64,000 nucleotides of DNA from JAHECE01 sp963780675. Its GTDB lineage: Bacteria > Actinomycetota > Actinomycetes > Actinomycetales > JAHECE01. The translations under genes were made by a program, and so were the position numbers. The DNA lies in NCBI GenBank assembly GCA_963780675.1, contig CAWACR010000003.1:992001-1056000 (forward strand). Direction: 5' to 3'. The notes beneath the pieces are model-generated. The model was not told where the DNA came from. It saw only the letters and a program-made list of their open reading frames with translations, and did no database searches. Positions 8,898 to 16,525 of the stretch are shown here, one piece after another. The first letter of the stretch is position 1, and every line of letters starts with the position of its first letter.

Positions 8898-9777
8898 GGA
8901 CGGCGACCAATGGAAGGGTGAAGGCGCCCGACTGGATCCCTGCCACGTCGAGAGCCACGAAACGGAAGCCGGCTGCCCGCACCACCCGGATGACCTGCTC
9001 GCGCAGGCCGGGCGAGACAGCGCGCACGAGGTCCTCGGCGGGCAGCTCGATCCGGGCGACGTCGCCGTGGTGGCGGACCCGGCAGTCCCCGAACCCCAGA
9101 CCGCGCAGGGCCGACTCCGCGGCGTCGATCTGCCGCAGCTTCTCGGGCGTGACCTCCTCGAAGTGCGGGATGCGCGAGGCCAGGCAGGGGGCGGCGGGCT
9201 TGTCGGCGCAGGGTAGGTCGAAGGCCCGGGCGACGGCCCGCACCGCCGGTTTGTCGAGGCCGGCATCGGCGAGCGGGCGGAGCACGGCGTGGTTCGTGGC
9301 AGCGCGGGACCCCGGGCGGTCGGGCCGGCGGGCGTCGTCGGCGTTCTCGCCGTAGGCGATGGCCGTCAGACCGAACCGGCCGGCGACGTCGTCGGAGATC
9401 CGCGTGAAGAGCTCGTCCTTGCAGTGGAAGCAGCGGTCGGGGCCATTGGCCCGGTAGGAGGGGTTGTCCCCCTCGTGCGTGGCGACCTCGACCAGGGGAA
9501 CGCCGACATGGGCAGCGACGGCGTGCGCGGCAGCCCGCTCGTCCACGGCCAGGCTCGGCGAGACCCCGAGGACGGCGAGCGTGCGGTGGGCACCCAGCAC
9601 GCGGACAGCGACGGCGAGCAGGACCGAGGAGTCGACGCCCCCGGAGAACGCCACGCCGAGCCGGGCGGGCCGGCCGATCGCGGCGGCGACGCGCGCGATG
9701 GCGGCCTCGACGTCGACCTCGGTGCCGGTCGCCGGGGCACCGCCCGGCTGGCGGACAGGGGAATCGGGGGTGGCCAC
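8890..9777 (-). CDS. larE: LarE, sulfur insertion enzyme of the nickel-pincer cofactor
   Basis: A 295-residue PP-loop ATPase that adenylates the cofactor precursor and adds sulfur to its carboxylates. The PP-loop SGGVDSS is at residues 45-51, and DRCFHCKDELF at 114-124 is family-typical. Cysteines are present at about 116, 119, 190, 198 (in PCLASRIP, the position of the sulfur-donating Cys176 of L. plantarum LarE as I remember it) and 232. The extra cysteines at 190 and 232 raise the possibility of an iron-sulfur, catalytic LarE instead of the sacrificial type; this is inference. GTG 9777 has an ANNNT-like -10 box six bases upstream and no ribosome site, so it is probably leaderless. Operon larE-larB. 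Confidence 0.92.
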   Translation of the reverse strand: MATPDSPVRQPGGAPATGTEVDVEAAIARVAAAIGRPARLGVAFSGGVDSSVLLAVAVRVLGAHRTLAVLGVSPSLAVDERAAAHAVAAHVGVPLVEVATHEGDNPSYRANGPDRCFHCKDELFTRISDDVAGRFGLTAIAYGENADDARRPDRPGSRAATNHAVLRPLADAGLDKPAVRAVARAFDLPCADKPAAPCLASRIPHFEEVTPEKLRQIDAAESALRGLGFGDCRVRHHGDVARIELPAEDLVRAVSPGLREQVIRVVRAAGFRFVALDVAGIQSGAFTLPLVAVRG

Positions 9778-9815
9778 GGGTCCAGCGTGCCTCGCGGGGC
9801 GGCCCTTGCCAAGAC

Positions 9816-9866
9816 GGTTGCGCCGAGTTGCCCGGCCGTCCGCGCAACTTCTGGCAAACGGTTGCC
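9816..9866. promoter_or_regulatory. LacI-type operator array between larE and tal
   Basis: GGCAAACGGTTGCC at 9853-9866 matches the local palindrome GGCAAnCGnTTGCC exactly. A GCAAC half-site starts 10 bp before its first half, and TTGCG/TTGCC half-sites at 9828 and 9838 are also 10 bp apart, with another TTGCC at 9816. The array sits in the divergent larE/tal intergenic region. TTGCCC at 9862 could double as the tal -35 box. Confidence 0.65.
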
Positions 9867-9933
9867 CAAGGTCGCGGGGCCCGCGAACCATGACCGGAGA
9901 ACACACTCACCCCACCCCACGAGGAGACCTCTG

Positions 9934-11049
9934 ATGAACGAAGCCTTGCGCGCCCTCTCCGCGGAGGGAGTCGCCGTCTGGCTCGACGACCTCTCGCGCG
10001 ATCGACTGACCACGGGCGGACTCGCCGCGCTCATGGCGGACAAGTCCGTTGTCGGCGTCACGACCAACCCGTCGATCTTCCAGGCCGCCATCACGGGGTC
10101 GGACCTGTACGCGGGCCAGGTGGAGGCCCTCGCCGCCCAGGGGGCCGACCCCGACGCCGTCGTCCGCGCCCTCACCACCGACGACGTCCGCGCGGCGTGC
10201 GACCTCTTCGCACCCGTAGCGGAGGCCTCGGGCGGCGTCGACGGCCGCGTGTCCATCGAGGTCGACCCCCGGCTCGCGCACGACACCGAGGGCACCATCG
10301 CTCAGGCGCGCGAGCTGTGGGCCCAGATCGACAAGTCGAACCTGCTCGTCAAGATCCCGGCGACCCTCGCCGGCCTCCCCGCGATCCGCACGGCCATCGC
10401 CGACGGGATCAGCGTGAACGTGACGCTCATCTTCTCCCTCGACCGCTACCGCGCCGTCATGGAGGCCTACCTCGGCGGGCTCGAGGACCGGCTCACCGCC
10501 GGCCTGCCCGTCACCGGCATCGCGTCGGTCGCGAGCTTCTTCGTCAGCCGCGTCGACACCGCGATCGACCCGCTGCTCGAGGCGATCGGAACGTCCGAGG
10601 CCCTCGACCTGCGCGGCAAGGCCGCGGTCGCCAACGCCCGCCTCGCCTACCAGGCGTACGAGGAGACCTTCAGCGGCCCCCGCTGGGCGACCCTCGCCAC
10701 CGCCGGCGCCTGGCCTCAGCGGCCGCTCTGGGCGTCCACGGGCGTGAAGAACAAGGCGTACTCCGACACGCTCTACGTCACCGAGCTCGTGGCCCCGGGC
10801 ACCGTGAACACGATGCCCGAGGCGACACTGCTCGCGGTGGCCGACCACGGCGTGGTCCACGGCGACACCATCCGCGGGGAGTACCCGGGCGCCGCGGCCG
10901 TCATGACCGCGCTCGCCGAGGTGGGCATTGACGTGGCCGCGGTGACCGAGAGGCTCGAGGCCGAGGGCGTCGAGAAGTTCGAGGTCGCCTGGGAGGAGCT
11001 CCTGGCCTCGGTCGAGGGCGCCATCGAGAACGTCCGCCCCAAGGTGTGA
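9934..11049 (+). CDS. tal: Transaldolase
   Basis: A 371-residue class I transaldolase (long actinobacterial type) moving a dihydroxyacetone unit between sedoheptulose 7-phosphate and glyceraldehyde 3-phosphate. Landmarks are VGVTTNPSIFQAAI near the N-terminus, VSIEVDPRLAHDTEG, LLVKIPATLAGLPAI with the Schiff-base lysine, VNVTLIFSLDRY and VASFFVSRVDT. ATG 9934 follows GAGGAG by seven bases. It stands alone between the larE operon and a strong terminator, preceded by a perfect copy of the regional operator, so it is probably co-regulated with tkt-rpiB-rpe and the uronate genes. Intact, with no sign of transfer. Confidence 0.96.
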   Translation: MNEALRALSAEGVAVWLDDLSRDRLTTGGLAALMADKSVVGVTTNPSIFQAAITGSDLYAGQVEALAAQGADPDAVVRALTTDDVRAACDLFAPVAEASGGVDGRVSIEVDPRLAHDTEGTIAQARELWAQIDKSNLLVKIPATLAGLPAIRTAIADGISVNVTLIFSLDRYRAVMEAYLGGLEDRLTAGLPVTGIASVASFFVSRVDTAIDPLLEAIGTSEALDLRGKAAVANARLAYQAYEETFSGPRWATLATAGAWPQRPLWASTGVKNKAYSDTLYVTELVAPGTVNTMPEATLLAVADHGVVHGDTIRGEYPGAAAVMTALAEVGIDVAAVTERLEAEGVEKFEVAWEELLASVEGAIENVRPKV

Positions 11050-11083
11050 GCGGGCGACGGGTCTGACACGCACAAGTCTGAGG

Positions 11084-11130
11084 CGCACGACGAAGGCGGT
11101 GGCCCGCAGGGCCACCGCCTTCGTCGTGCG
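11084..11130. terminator. Strong bidirectional terminator between tal and the mutarotase gene
   Basis: A perfect 22-bp stem (11084-11105 against 11109-11130) closes a three-base loop GCA. It lies in the 106-base gap between convergent tal and the mutarotase gene. No run of T follows, so it is a GC-rich I-shaped terminator working in both directions. Confidence 0.85.
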
Positions 11131-11155
11131 TCGGGCTCGACGTGAGCGCTGCCGG

Positions 11156-12073
11156 TCAGTCCGTGGCGGACACCGCCACCGTCGCGACCATCGCGTGGCG
11201 CGCTCCGGGTGCCAGCGTGATGGCGCCGTCGAGCACGTTGCAGGTCTCGACGCACACCATCCGGGTCCACTCGTCGTCCCCGAAGTCGCCCATCGCGGCC
11301 GCCTTGGCGATCCATGGGTTCCAGACGACGGCGTTCGCGGAGCCCTGTGCCGTGACGGTCAGGGTGCGGGCGCCGGCCCCGTCGGCGACCGCGATCGTCC
11401 CGGGCTGGGCGTACACCCGGTCCGTCTCGGCCGTGATCGTCAGCCGCGCTCCGGTCGGCTCGAGCCACTCGGGCGAGACGAGCCTGTCGACGTACGGAGC
11501 CTGCTCGAGGCCGGTGATCGACGCCTCGCGGATGTCGCCAACGCCGAGGTAGGTGTGGAACGCCTCGGCGAACGTGATCGGTTCGGCGCCGGTGTTGGTC
11601 ACCTCGAGCGCGAGCGTGAGGTTCGCGCCGACCGTGACCGTGTAGCGCGCGTCGAACCGGTGCGGCCACACCGACGCCCGCGTGGCGTCGGTGTCGGACA
11701 GGGTGAGGACCAGCACCACCTCGTCGCCCTGCTCCGTCACCTCTGCGAGGGTCCACTCCGAGATCCGGGCGAAGCCGTGCAGCGGAGCGTTGCCCGACGG
11801 GTGCGGCCCGAACCACGGGAAGCACACCGGGACCCCGCCGCGGAGGGGCGTGCCGGGCGCGAACGCGCTCTTCTCGCTCATCCAGATCACGTCGGCCTGC
11901 CCGGCGGGCGCCCAGGCCGTGACGTGCGCCCCCTGCAGATAGACCTCGGCGGTGGCGGCCGCAGTCGACACGACGACGCGGGGCAGGCCGCCCCTGCCGG
12001 CCTCGGCTCGCACCGAGGCCGGCAGTGCAGTCCCGACCGGCAGTGCAGTCCCGATCGGTGGGAGCTCGGTCAC
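11156..12073 (-). CDS. D-hexose-6-phosphate mutarotase (YeaD-like aldose-1-epimerase family)
   Basis: A 305-residue galactose-mutarotase-fold protein that interconverts anomers of glucose 6-phosphate or related hexose phosphates. Family segments are YLQGAHVTAW, PLRGGVPVCFPWFGPHP, PLHGFARISEWTL with the catalytic His, and FAEAFHTYLGVGDI. GTG 12073 begins one base after the gnd stop (TGAG-GTG), so the two genes are coupled. In-frame sequence further upstream belongs to another frame of gnd. An 18-bp tandem duplication near 12020-12055 encodes the repeated VGTALP/IGTALP near residue 10; it is harmless. With gnd this suggests handling of 6-phosphosugars. The exact substrate is not settled by sequence. 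Confidence 0.87.
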   Translation of the reverse strand: MTELPPIGTALPVGTALPASVRAEAGRGGLPRVVVSTAAATAEVYLQGAHVTAWAPAGQADVIWMSEKSAFAPGTPLRGGVPVCFPWFGPHPSGNAPLHGFARISEWTLAEVTEQGDEVVLVLTLSDTDATRASVWPHRFDARYTVTVGANLTLALEVTNTGAEPITFAEAFHTYLGVGDIREASITGLEQAPYVDRLVSPEWLEPTGARLTITAETDRVYAQPGTIAVADGAGARTLTVTAQGSANAVVWNPWIAKAAAMGDFGDDEWTRMVCVETCNVLDGAITLAPGARHAMVATVAVSATD

Positions 12074-12074
12074 C

Positions 12075-13557
12075 TCATGCCTCGATCTCGGTGCGGTCGC
12101 CCGACCACAGGGTGTGGAAGGTGCCGTCCTTGTCGATGCGCTTGTAGGTGTGGGCGCCGAAGAAGTCGCGCTGGCCCTGGACGAGGGCGGCGGGCAGGCG
12201 CTCGGCGCGCAGCCCGTCGTAGTACGACAGCGACGAGGCGAACGCCGGGCGTCGGGATGCCGTGCAGCGCGGCCTGGGACACGACGCGGCGCCACGCGCG
12301 ACGCGCCGTCTCCATGACGTCGCGGAAGTACGGGTCGGCCAGCGAGGAGCGACGAGGTCCGCCTGGCGCTCGTACGCCTCGGTGATGCGGTTGAGGAAGC
12401 ACGCGCGGATGATGCAGCCGCCGCGCCAGATCCGGGCGATCGCCCCGCGGTCGATGTCCCAGCCGTACTCCGCGCTCGCGCGGCGATCTGCGTCGAAGCC
12501 CTGCGAGTACGCGACGATCTTCGAGGCGTAGAGCGCCAGGCGCACGTCCTCGATGAACGCGGCCCGGTCGGTGACCTGCCAGGAACCGGCCGGGCCGGGC
12601 AGGACGCCGCGGGCGGCCTCGCGCTGCGGGCTCCGGCTGGACAGCGCGCGGGCGAAGACGGCCTCGGCGATGCCCGAGACCGGGACGCCGAGGTCGAGCG
12701 CGGTCTGCACGGTCCAGCGCCCGGTGCCCTTCTGGCCGGCCTGGTCGACGATGACGTCGACGAGCGGCTTGCCGGTCTCGGCGTCGACCTGCGCCAGCAC
12801 CTCGGCGGTGATCTCGATGAGGTAGGACTCGAGGTCGCCGTCGTTCCACTCGGCGAAGATCTCGCGCGATCTCGGCGGGCGTCTCGCCCGTGCCCTGCCG
12901 GAGGAGGTCGTACGCCTCGGCGATGAGCTGCATGTCGGCGTACTCGATGCCGTTGTGCACCATCTTGACGAAGTGGCCGGCGCCGTCGGGGCCGACGTGG
13001 GTGCAGCACGGCTCGCCGTCGACGACGGCGGCGATCGACTCGAGGATCGGGCCGAGGGCGGCGTAGGACTCGTCCGAGCCGCCGGGCATGATCGACGGGC
13101 CCTTGAGCGCGCCCTCCTCGCCGCCGGAGATGCCGGCGCCGACGAAGTGGAGCCCGGTCTCGCGGAGCGCGGCCTCGCGGCGGATGGTGTCGGTGAAGAG
13201 CGCGTTGCCGCCGTCGACGATGATGTCGCCCGGCTCGAAGAGCGGGACGAGCTCGTCGATGACGGCGTCGGTGGCCGCGCCGGCCTGGACCATGATGATG
13301 ATCCGTGCGGGGCCGTTCGAGGGTGGCGACGAACTCCTCGAGCCTCGTCGCGGGGACGAAGCGAGCCCTCGGCGCCGTGCTCAGCCATCGATGGCGGTCG
13401 TCCGGCCGGGGCTGCGGTTGTAGACGGCGACGGTGTTGCCCTCGCGGCTGGCGAGGTTGCGGGCGAGGTTGCTGCCCATCACCGCGAGGCCGACGACGCC
13501 GACCTGCGCGGTCGCGACGGTGCTGTCGCTGGGGGTGGGGATGGTGTCGGTGGTCAT
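12075..13557 (-). CDS. gnd: 6-phosphogluconate dehydrogenase, broken by at least six apparent indels
   Basis: 6-phosphogluconate + NADP -> ribulose 5-phosphate + CO2 + NADPH. Conserved pieces follow one another in order but in changing frames: VGVVGLAVMGSNLARN (NADP site), a jump near 13385, another near 13362, another near 13313, then VDGGNALF and GISGGEEGALKGPSIMPGG, a jump near 12866, EIFAEWNDGDLESYLIEIT and GQKGTGRWT, a jump near 12350, ADPYFRDVMETARRAWR, a jump near 12248, and YYDGLRAERLPAALVQGQRD to the end. Every functional block is intact, so I read this as poor local sequence. Real decay cannot be excluded. The start is ATG 13557. No zwf is nearby, so the gene fits a gluconate route. 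Coupled to the downstream mutarotase. Confidence 0.88.
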
Positions 13558-13624
13558 TCCAAGTCACTCTTCCTGGTGCGGGAGCGGGCGGGTGGGGAGG
13601 GGTCAGGGGCCGGTGGCGGGGTCA

Positions 13625-13660
13625 TGATGCCCCGTGGTCCAGCAGGACCACGGGGCATCA
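13625..13660 (-). terminator. Terminator downstream of the GPH symporter
   Basis: A perfect 16-bp stem (13625-13640 against 13645-13660) with a four-base loop AGCA lies 35 bases past the stop of the minus-strand symporter gene and upstream of gnd. It separates the symporter transcript from gnd. Confidence 0.8.
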
Positions 13661-13694
13661 CATCGGGTCTCCGCCGGTCGTGGTCAGGACGTGG

Positions 13695-15146
13695 TCACGC
13701 CTTGGCGAGCGGCTCGACGGACGAGGTGGCCTCGCGCTCGGCGCGCCGCGCGGAGATCTCGCCGACGATGTCCTTGAACACCTTCTCCGTCAGCGGGTAG
13801 AAGGCCATGATCAGCAGAGAGATGAGGATGAAGCCGCCGGTCAGCGCGCCGGCCGCCAGCTGGATGCCCTCGATGGTGCCCGTGGACTGAGCCGTGCCGT
13901 CCTTGGCTGCCTGCGAGTTGAAGGCGACCCAACCGAGCGCGTACGCCCCGAAGGCACCGCCGAGGGCCTGCCCCATCTTGCGGGTGAAGGAGAACAGCGC
14001 GTAGGTGGTGCCCTCGGTGCGGATACCGGTCTTCCACTCGCCATACTCCACGGTGTCACCCTCGAGAGCCCACATGAGGGTGTTGACGCCGCCCATCCCG
14101 ATGCCCAGGACGAAGAAGCCGAGCACCGCGACCATCGGGGTCTCCCGGGGGGCCAAGGCGAGGAGTGCACCGGCGAAGACGCCGACGATGCCCAGCGAGA
14201 TGTAGCCGTTCTTCTTGCCGAACTTGCGGACGATCAGGGGGATGAAGGCCGCGACGAGGAAGGTGCCGACCGCCTGGGCGACGGCGTTCCAGGCGATGAA
14301 CTGGGGGTCGTTGAGGACGTAGATCGCGTAGTAGGGGGCCATCGTCCCGAGGGCGGTGAGGCCGGTGAGGAACATGAGGCTGCCGACGCACAGCCACAGC
14401 AGCGGCTTGTTGTGGGTCAGGGTGCCGAAGCTCTCCTTGAGGCTCGGCGCGGCGACGTCGCGGTGGACCCGCTCCTTCACGGTTGCCACCGTGTAGAGGT
14501 ACAGGGCCATGCCGACGACGACGAAGATCGCCGTGGTGATGAAGAGGGACCGCTGGAGGCCGGTCGGGTCACCCACGAACTTCTTGATCTGCGGCGCCAC
14601 CACGAAGGACAGCATGAGGATCGTGATGTTCGAGCCGTACACGCGCCACGTGGCGAGCTTGGCCCGCTCGGTCGGGACCTGTGTCATCGCCGGGGCGATC
14701 GAGCCGTAGGGGATGTTGACGAGGCTGTAGAGCGTGCCCATCACGGCGTAGGTGATGTACGCGTAGATCAGGCCCTGCGTCGCGCTCATGCCCGGGAAGA
14801 ACGTGTTGGCCGAGAAGATCGCCATGCTCGAGACGAGCAGCGGCAGCGAGAAGTAGAGGATGAACGGCCGGAACTTGCCCAGCTTGCCCGGCCGCTTGCC
14901 GTCGACGGCCCGGCCGACGGCAAGGTCGGCGAGGGCGTCCCAGAACCGGATGAGCAGGAACATCGTGCCGAGCGGGGCGGCTTCGAGGCCGACGACGTTC
15001 GTGTAGTAGAGGAGGAGGAACGAACCCGCCATGGAGAAGGCCAGGTTGTTGGCGGCGTCGCCGGCGGCATAGCCGGAGTACTGCTTGAAGCCCAGTTTCG
15101 TGGGCGTGGTCGCCTTGGTGGGTCCTGGTCTGGTCAGGACTGACAT
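13695..15146 (-). CDS. GPH-family sugar/uronide:cation symporter
   Basis: A 483-residue glycoside-pentoside-hexuronide (MelB/YicJ/UidB-like) carrier of the inner membrane with about 12 hydrophobic helices. Family features are the N-terminal GYAAGDAANNLAFSM, FWDALADLAVGRAVDG (cation-site aspartates), GKFRPFILY, and the C-terminal DTVEYGEWKTGIRTEG, the standard GPH signature. ATG 15146 is chosen because GGAG lies about 8 bases upstream; earlier in-frame codons lack support. It is divergent from the first LacI gene with operator copies in between, and lies next to uronate catabolic genes, so a hexuronide or uronate is the likely cargo. That assignment is from context. Confidence 0.88.
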   Translation of the reverse strand: MSVLTRPGPTKATTPTKLGFKQYSGYAAGDAANNLAFSMAGSFLLLYYTNVVGLEAAPLGTMFLLIRFWDALADLAVGRAVDGKRPGKLGKFRPFILYFSLPLLVSSMAIFSANTFFPGMSATQGLIYAYITYAVMGTLYSLVNIPYGSIAPAMTQVPTERAKLATWRVYGSNITILMLSFVVAPQIKKFVGDPTGLQRSLFITTAIFVVVGMALYLYTVATVKERVHRDVAAPSLKESFGTLTHNKPLLWLCVGSLMFLTGLTALGTMAPYYAIYVLNDPQFIAWNAVAQAVGTFLVAAFIPLIVRKFGKKNGYISLGIVGVFAGALLALAPRETPMVAVLGFFVLGIGMGGVNTLMWALEGDTVEYGEWKTGIRTEGTTYALFSFTRKMGQALGGAFGAYALGWVAFNSQAAKDGTAQSTGTIEGIQLAAGALTGGFILISLLIMAFYPLTEKVFKDIVGEISARRAEREATSSVEPLAKA

Positions 15147-15232
15147 GAGTGGATCTCCTGTAGGTGTCAGGCTCTGGGCCTGGTGGACGGGTGGTGTTCG
15201 TGCGCCCATTGAGTCAGGGGCCTGGCTCGAGC

Positions 15233-15257
15233 GGCTATCGGTTGCTCTTTGTTGTCC
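15233..15257. promoter_or_regulatory. LacI-type operator upstream of the GPH symporter
   Basis: GGCTATCGGTTGCT (15233-15246) differs from GGCAAnCGnTTGCC at two bases, and a TTGTC half-site follows exactly 10 bp after its TTGCT. It lies about 90 bases upstream of the symporter start. Confidence 0.45.
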
Positions 15258-15323
15258 GCCGGTGCGGCTGGCTGGGTGCGACCACACGGTTGGGCCGCGG
15301 TGACGCTCTATTCCCCCAGCCGG

Positions 15324-15358
15324 GACAACCCCGTGACAATCGGTTGCCGTGTGTTGTC
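15324..15358. promoter_or_regulatory. LacI-type operator array in front of the first LacI gene
   Basis: GACAATCGGTTGCC (15335-15348) matches the palindrome with one mismatch and is flanked on both sides by extra half-sites, GACAAC 11 bp before and TTGTC 10 bp after. TTGCCG at 15344 with TAGCCT at 15368 would give an 18-bp promoter spacer, so a bound repressor would cover the -35 region of the regulator gene: likely autoregulation. Confidence 0.62.
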
Positions 15359-15367
15359 CGACCGTCC

Positions 15368-15382
15368 TAGCCTGGACGCGTG
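15368..15382 (+). promoter_or_regulatory. Leaderless promoter of the first LacI gene
   Basis: TAGCCT (15368-15373) is followed after six bases by GTG 15380 with no ribosome site. TTGCCG at 15344-15349 is a plausible -35 element at 18 bp spacing and overlaps the operator. Confidence 0.5.
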
Positions 15383-16426
15383 ACGGACGACGGCACGAGG
15401 CGGCCGGCCCCGACCATCTACGACGTCGCCCGGGTGGCGGGTGTGGCCCCGTCGACGGTGTCGCGCGCCTTCTCGCGACCGGGGCGCGTCAACTCGGAGA
15501 CTGCGGCCCGGATCCGAGCAGTGGCGGAGGAGCTGGGGTACCGGGCGAACCCCGTGGCCCGCGCGCTGTCGACTTCCCGCACCCAGATGGTCGCGGTGAT
15601 GATCTCCGACGTCACGAATCCCTTCTACGCACCCCTGATCCGGGGCGCCCAGTCCGCCGCGGCGGAGGCCGGCTTCGTCGTGCTCCTCGAGGACGCGCAG
15701 GAGTCCGGCCAGATCGAGCGCCAAGCCCTGGAGCGTGTGCTGCCCGTCGTCGAGGGGATCGTCATCGGAAGCTCCCGGGTGTCGGACACGGCGCTGCGGA
15801 TGATCGCCAAGCAGAAGCCGATGGTCGTGCTGAACCGCGAGGTCTCGGGCATCCCCAGCGTCGTCACGGACAACCCCCGGGGGATGCGGCGGGCCGCCGA
15901 GCACCTCGGGGAGCTCGGGCACGTCGGCATCACCTACGTGGCCGGTCCCGAGGCCTCGTGGGCCGACGGCGTGCGCTGGCGGGCACTCCGCGAGGCCGGG
16001 CACGAACTCGAGCTGACCGTCCGCCGGGTCGGCCCGTTCATCCCGACCGTAGCGGGCGGCCTCAAGGCCGCAGACCAGTTGGTCGAGGGCCGGCCTCCCA
16101 CCGCCGTCATCGCCTACAACGACCTCATGGCCATCGGCGTCATCCGAGGGCTCGAGCGAGCCGGGCTGCACGTGCCGCGCGACGTGAGCGTGGTCGGCTT
16201 CGACGACATCCTCGGGGCCCAGCTCGTGACGCCGGCCCTGACCACCGTCGCGGCTCCCCTCCACACGATGGGCGTGATGGCCGTCCGCAACCTCCTGGCC
16301 ATCGTCAAGGGCGCCCGCGCCCAGACCGGCCACGCCTTCGTCCTGCCCACCCGGCTGATGGTCCGGGACTCGACCGCGCGGCGCAGGACCGGGCCGGATC
16401 GCCCGGCCGACCCGCCGACCCCCTGA
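15380..16426 (+). CDS. LacI-family transcriptional regulator, copy 1
   Basis: A 348-residue LacI/GalR regulator. The helix-turn-helix with hinge reads TIYDVARVAGVAPSTVSRAF near residues 12-31, followed by a periplasmic-binding-protein-like effector domain (VAVMISDVTNPFYAPLI, GFDDILGAQLVTPALTTV, IGVIRGLERAG). GTG 15380 sits at leaderless distance from a -10 box. Operator half-sites lie directly upstream. Because the same operator recurs at about nine places between 6.8 and 33.6 kb, this protein or its neighbour is the best candidate for the regional regulator. The effector is unknown; a uronate, aldonate or their phosphate would fit. Intact. Confidence 0.93.
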   Translation: MTDDGTRRPAPTIYDVARVAGVAPSTVSRAFSRPGRVNSETAARIRAVAEELGYRANPVARALSTSRTQMVAVMISDVTNPFYAPLIRGAQSAAAEAGFVVLLEDAQESGQIERQALERVLPVVEGIVIGSSRVSDTALRMIAKQKPMVVLNREVSGIPSVVTDNPRGMRRAAEHLGELGHVGITYVAGPEASWADGVRWRALREAGHELELTVRRVGPFIPTVAGGLKAADQLVEGRPPTAVIAYNDLMAIGVIRGLERAGLHVPRDVSVVGFDDILGAQLVTPALTTVAAPLHTMGVMAVRNLLAIVKGARAQTGHAFVLPTRLMVRDSTARRRTGPDRPADPPTP

Positions 16427-16525
16427 ACGCACTCGGCTCGCGCGAGCCCGATCCGACGGTCCTGGGTCAGACGGTCCTGGGACAGCCGGAGGGAGCGCGC
16501 GTACGGTGACCGTGGGAGGTGTCCC

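Noticed and set aside
11156..13567. A single 803-codon frame that would fuse an N-terminal extension to the mutarotase.
   Set aside because: The first part is gnd in the wrong frame; the mutarotase has its own GTG start directly after the gnd stop.
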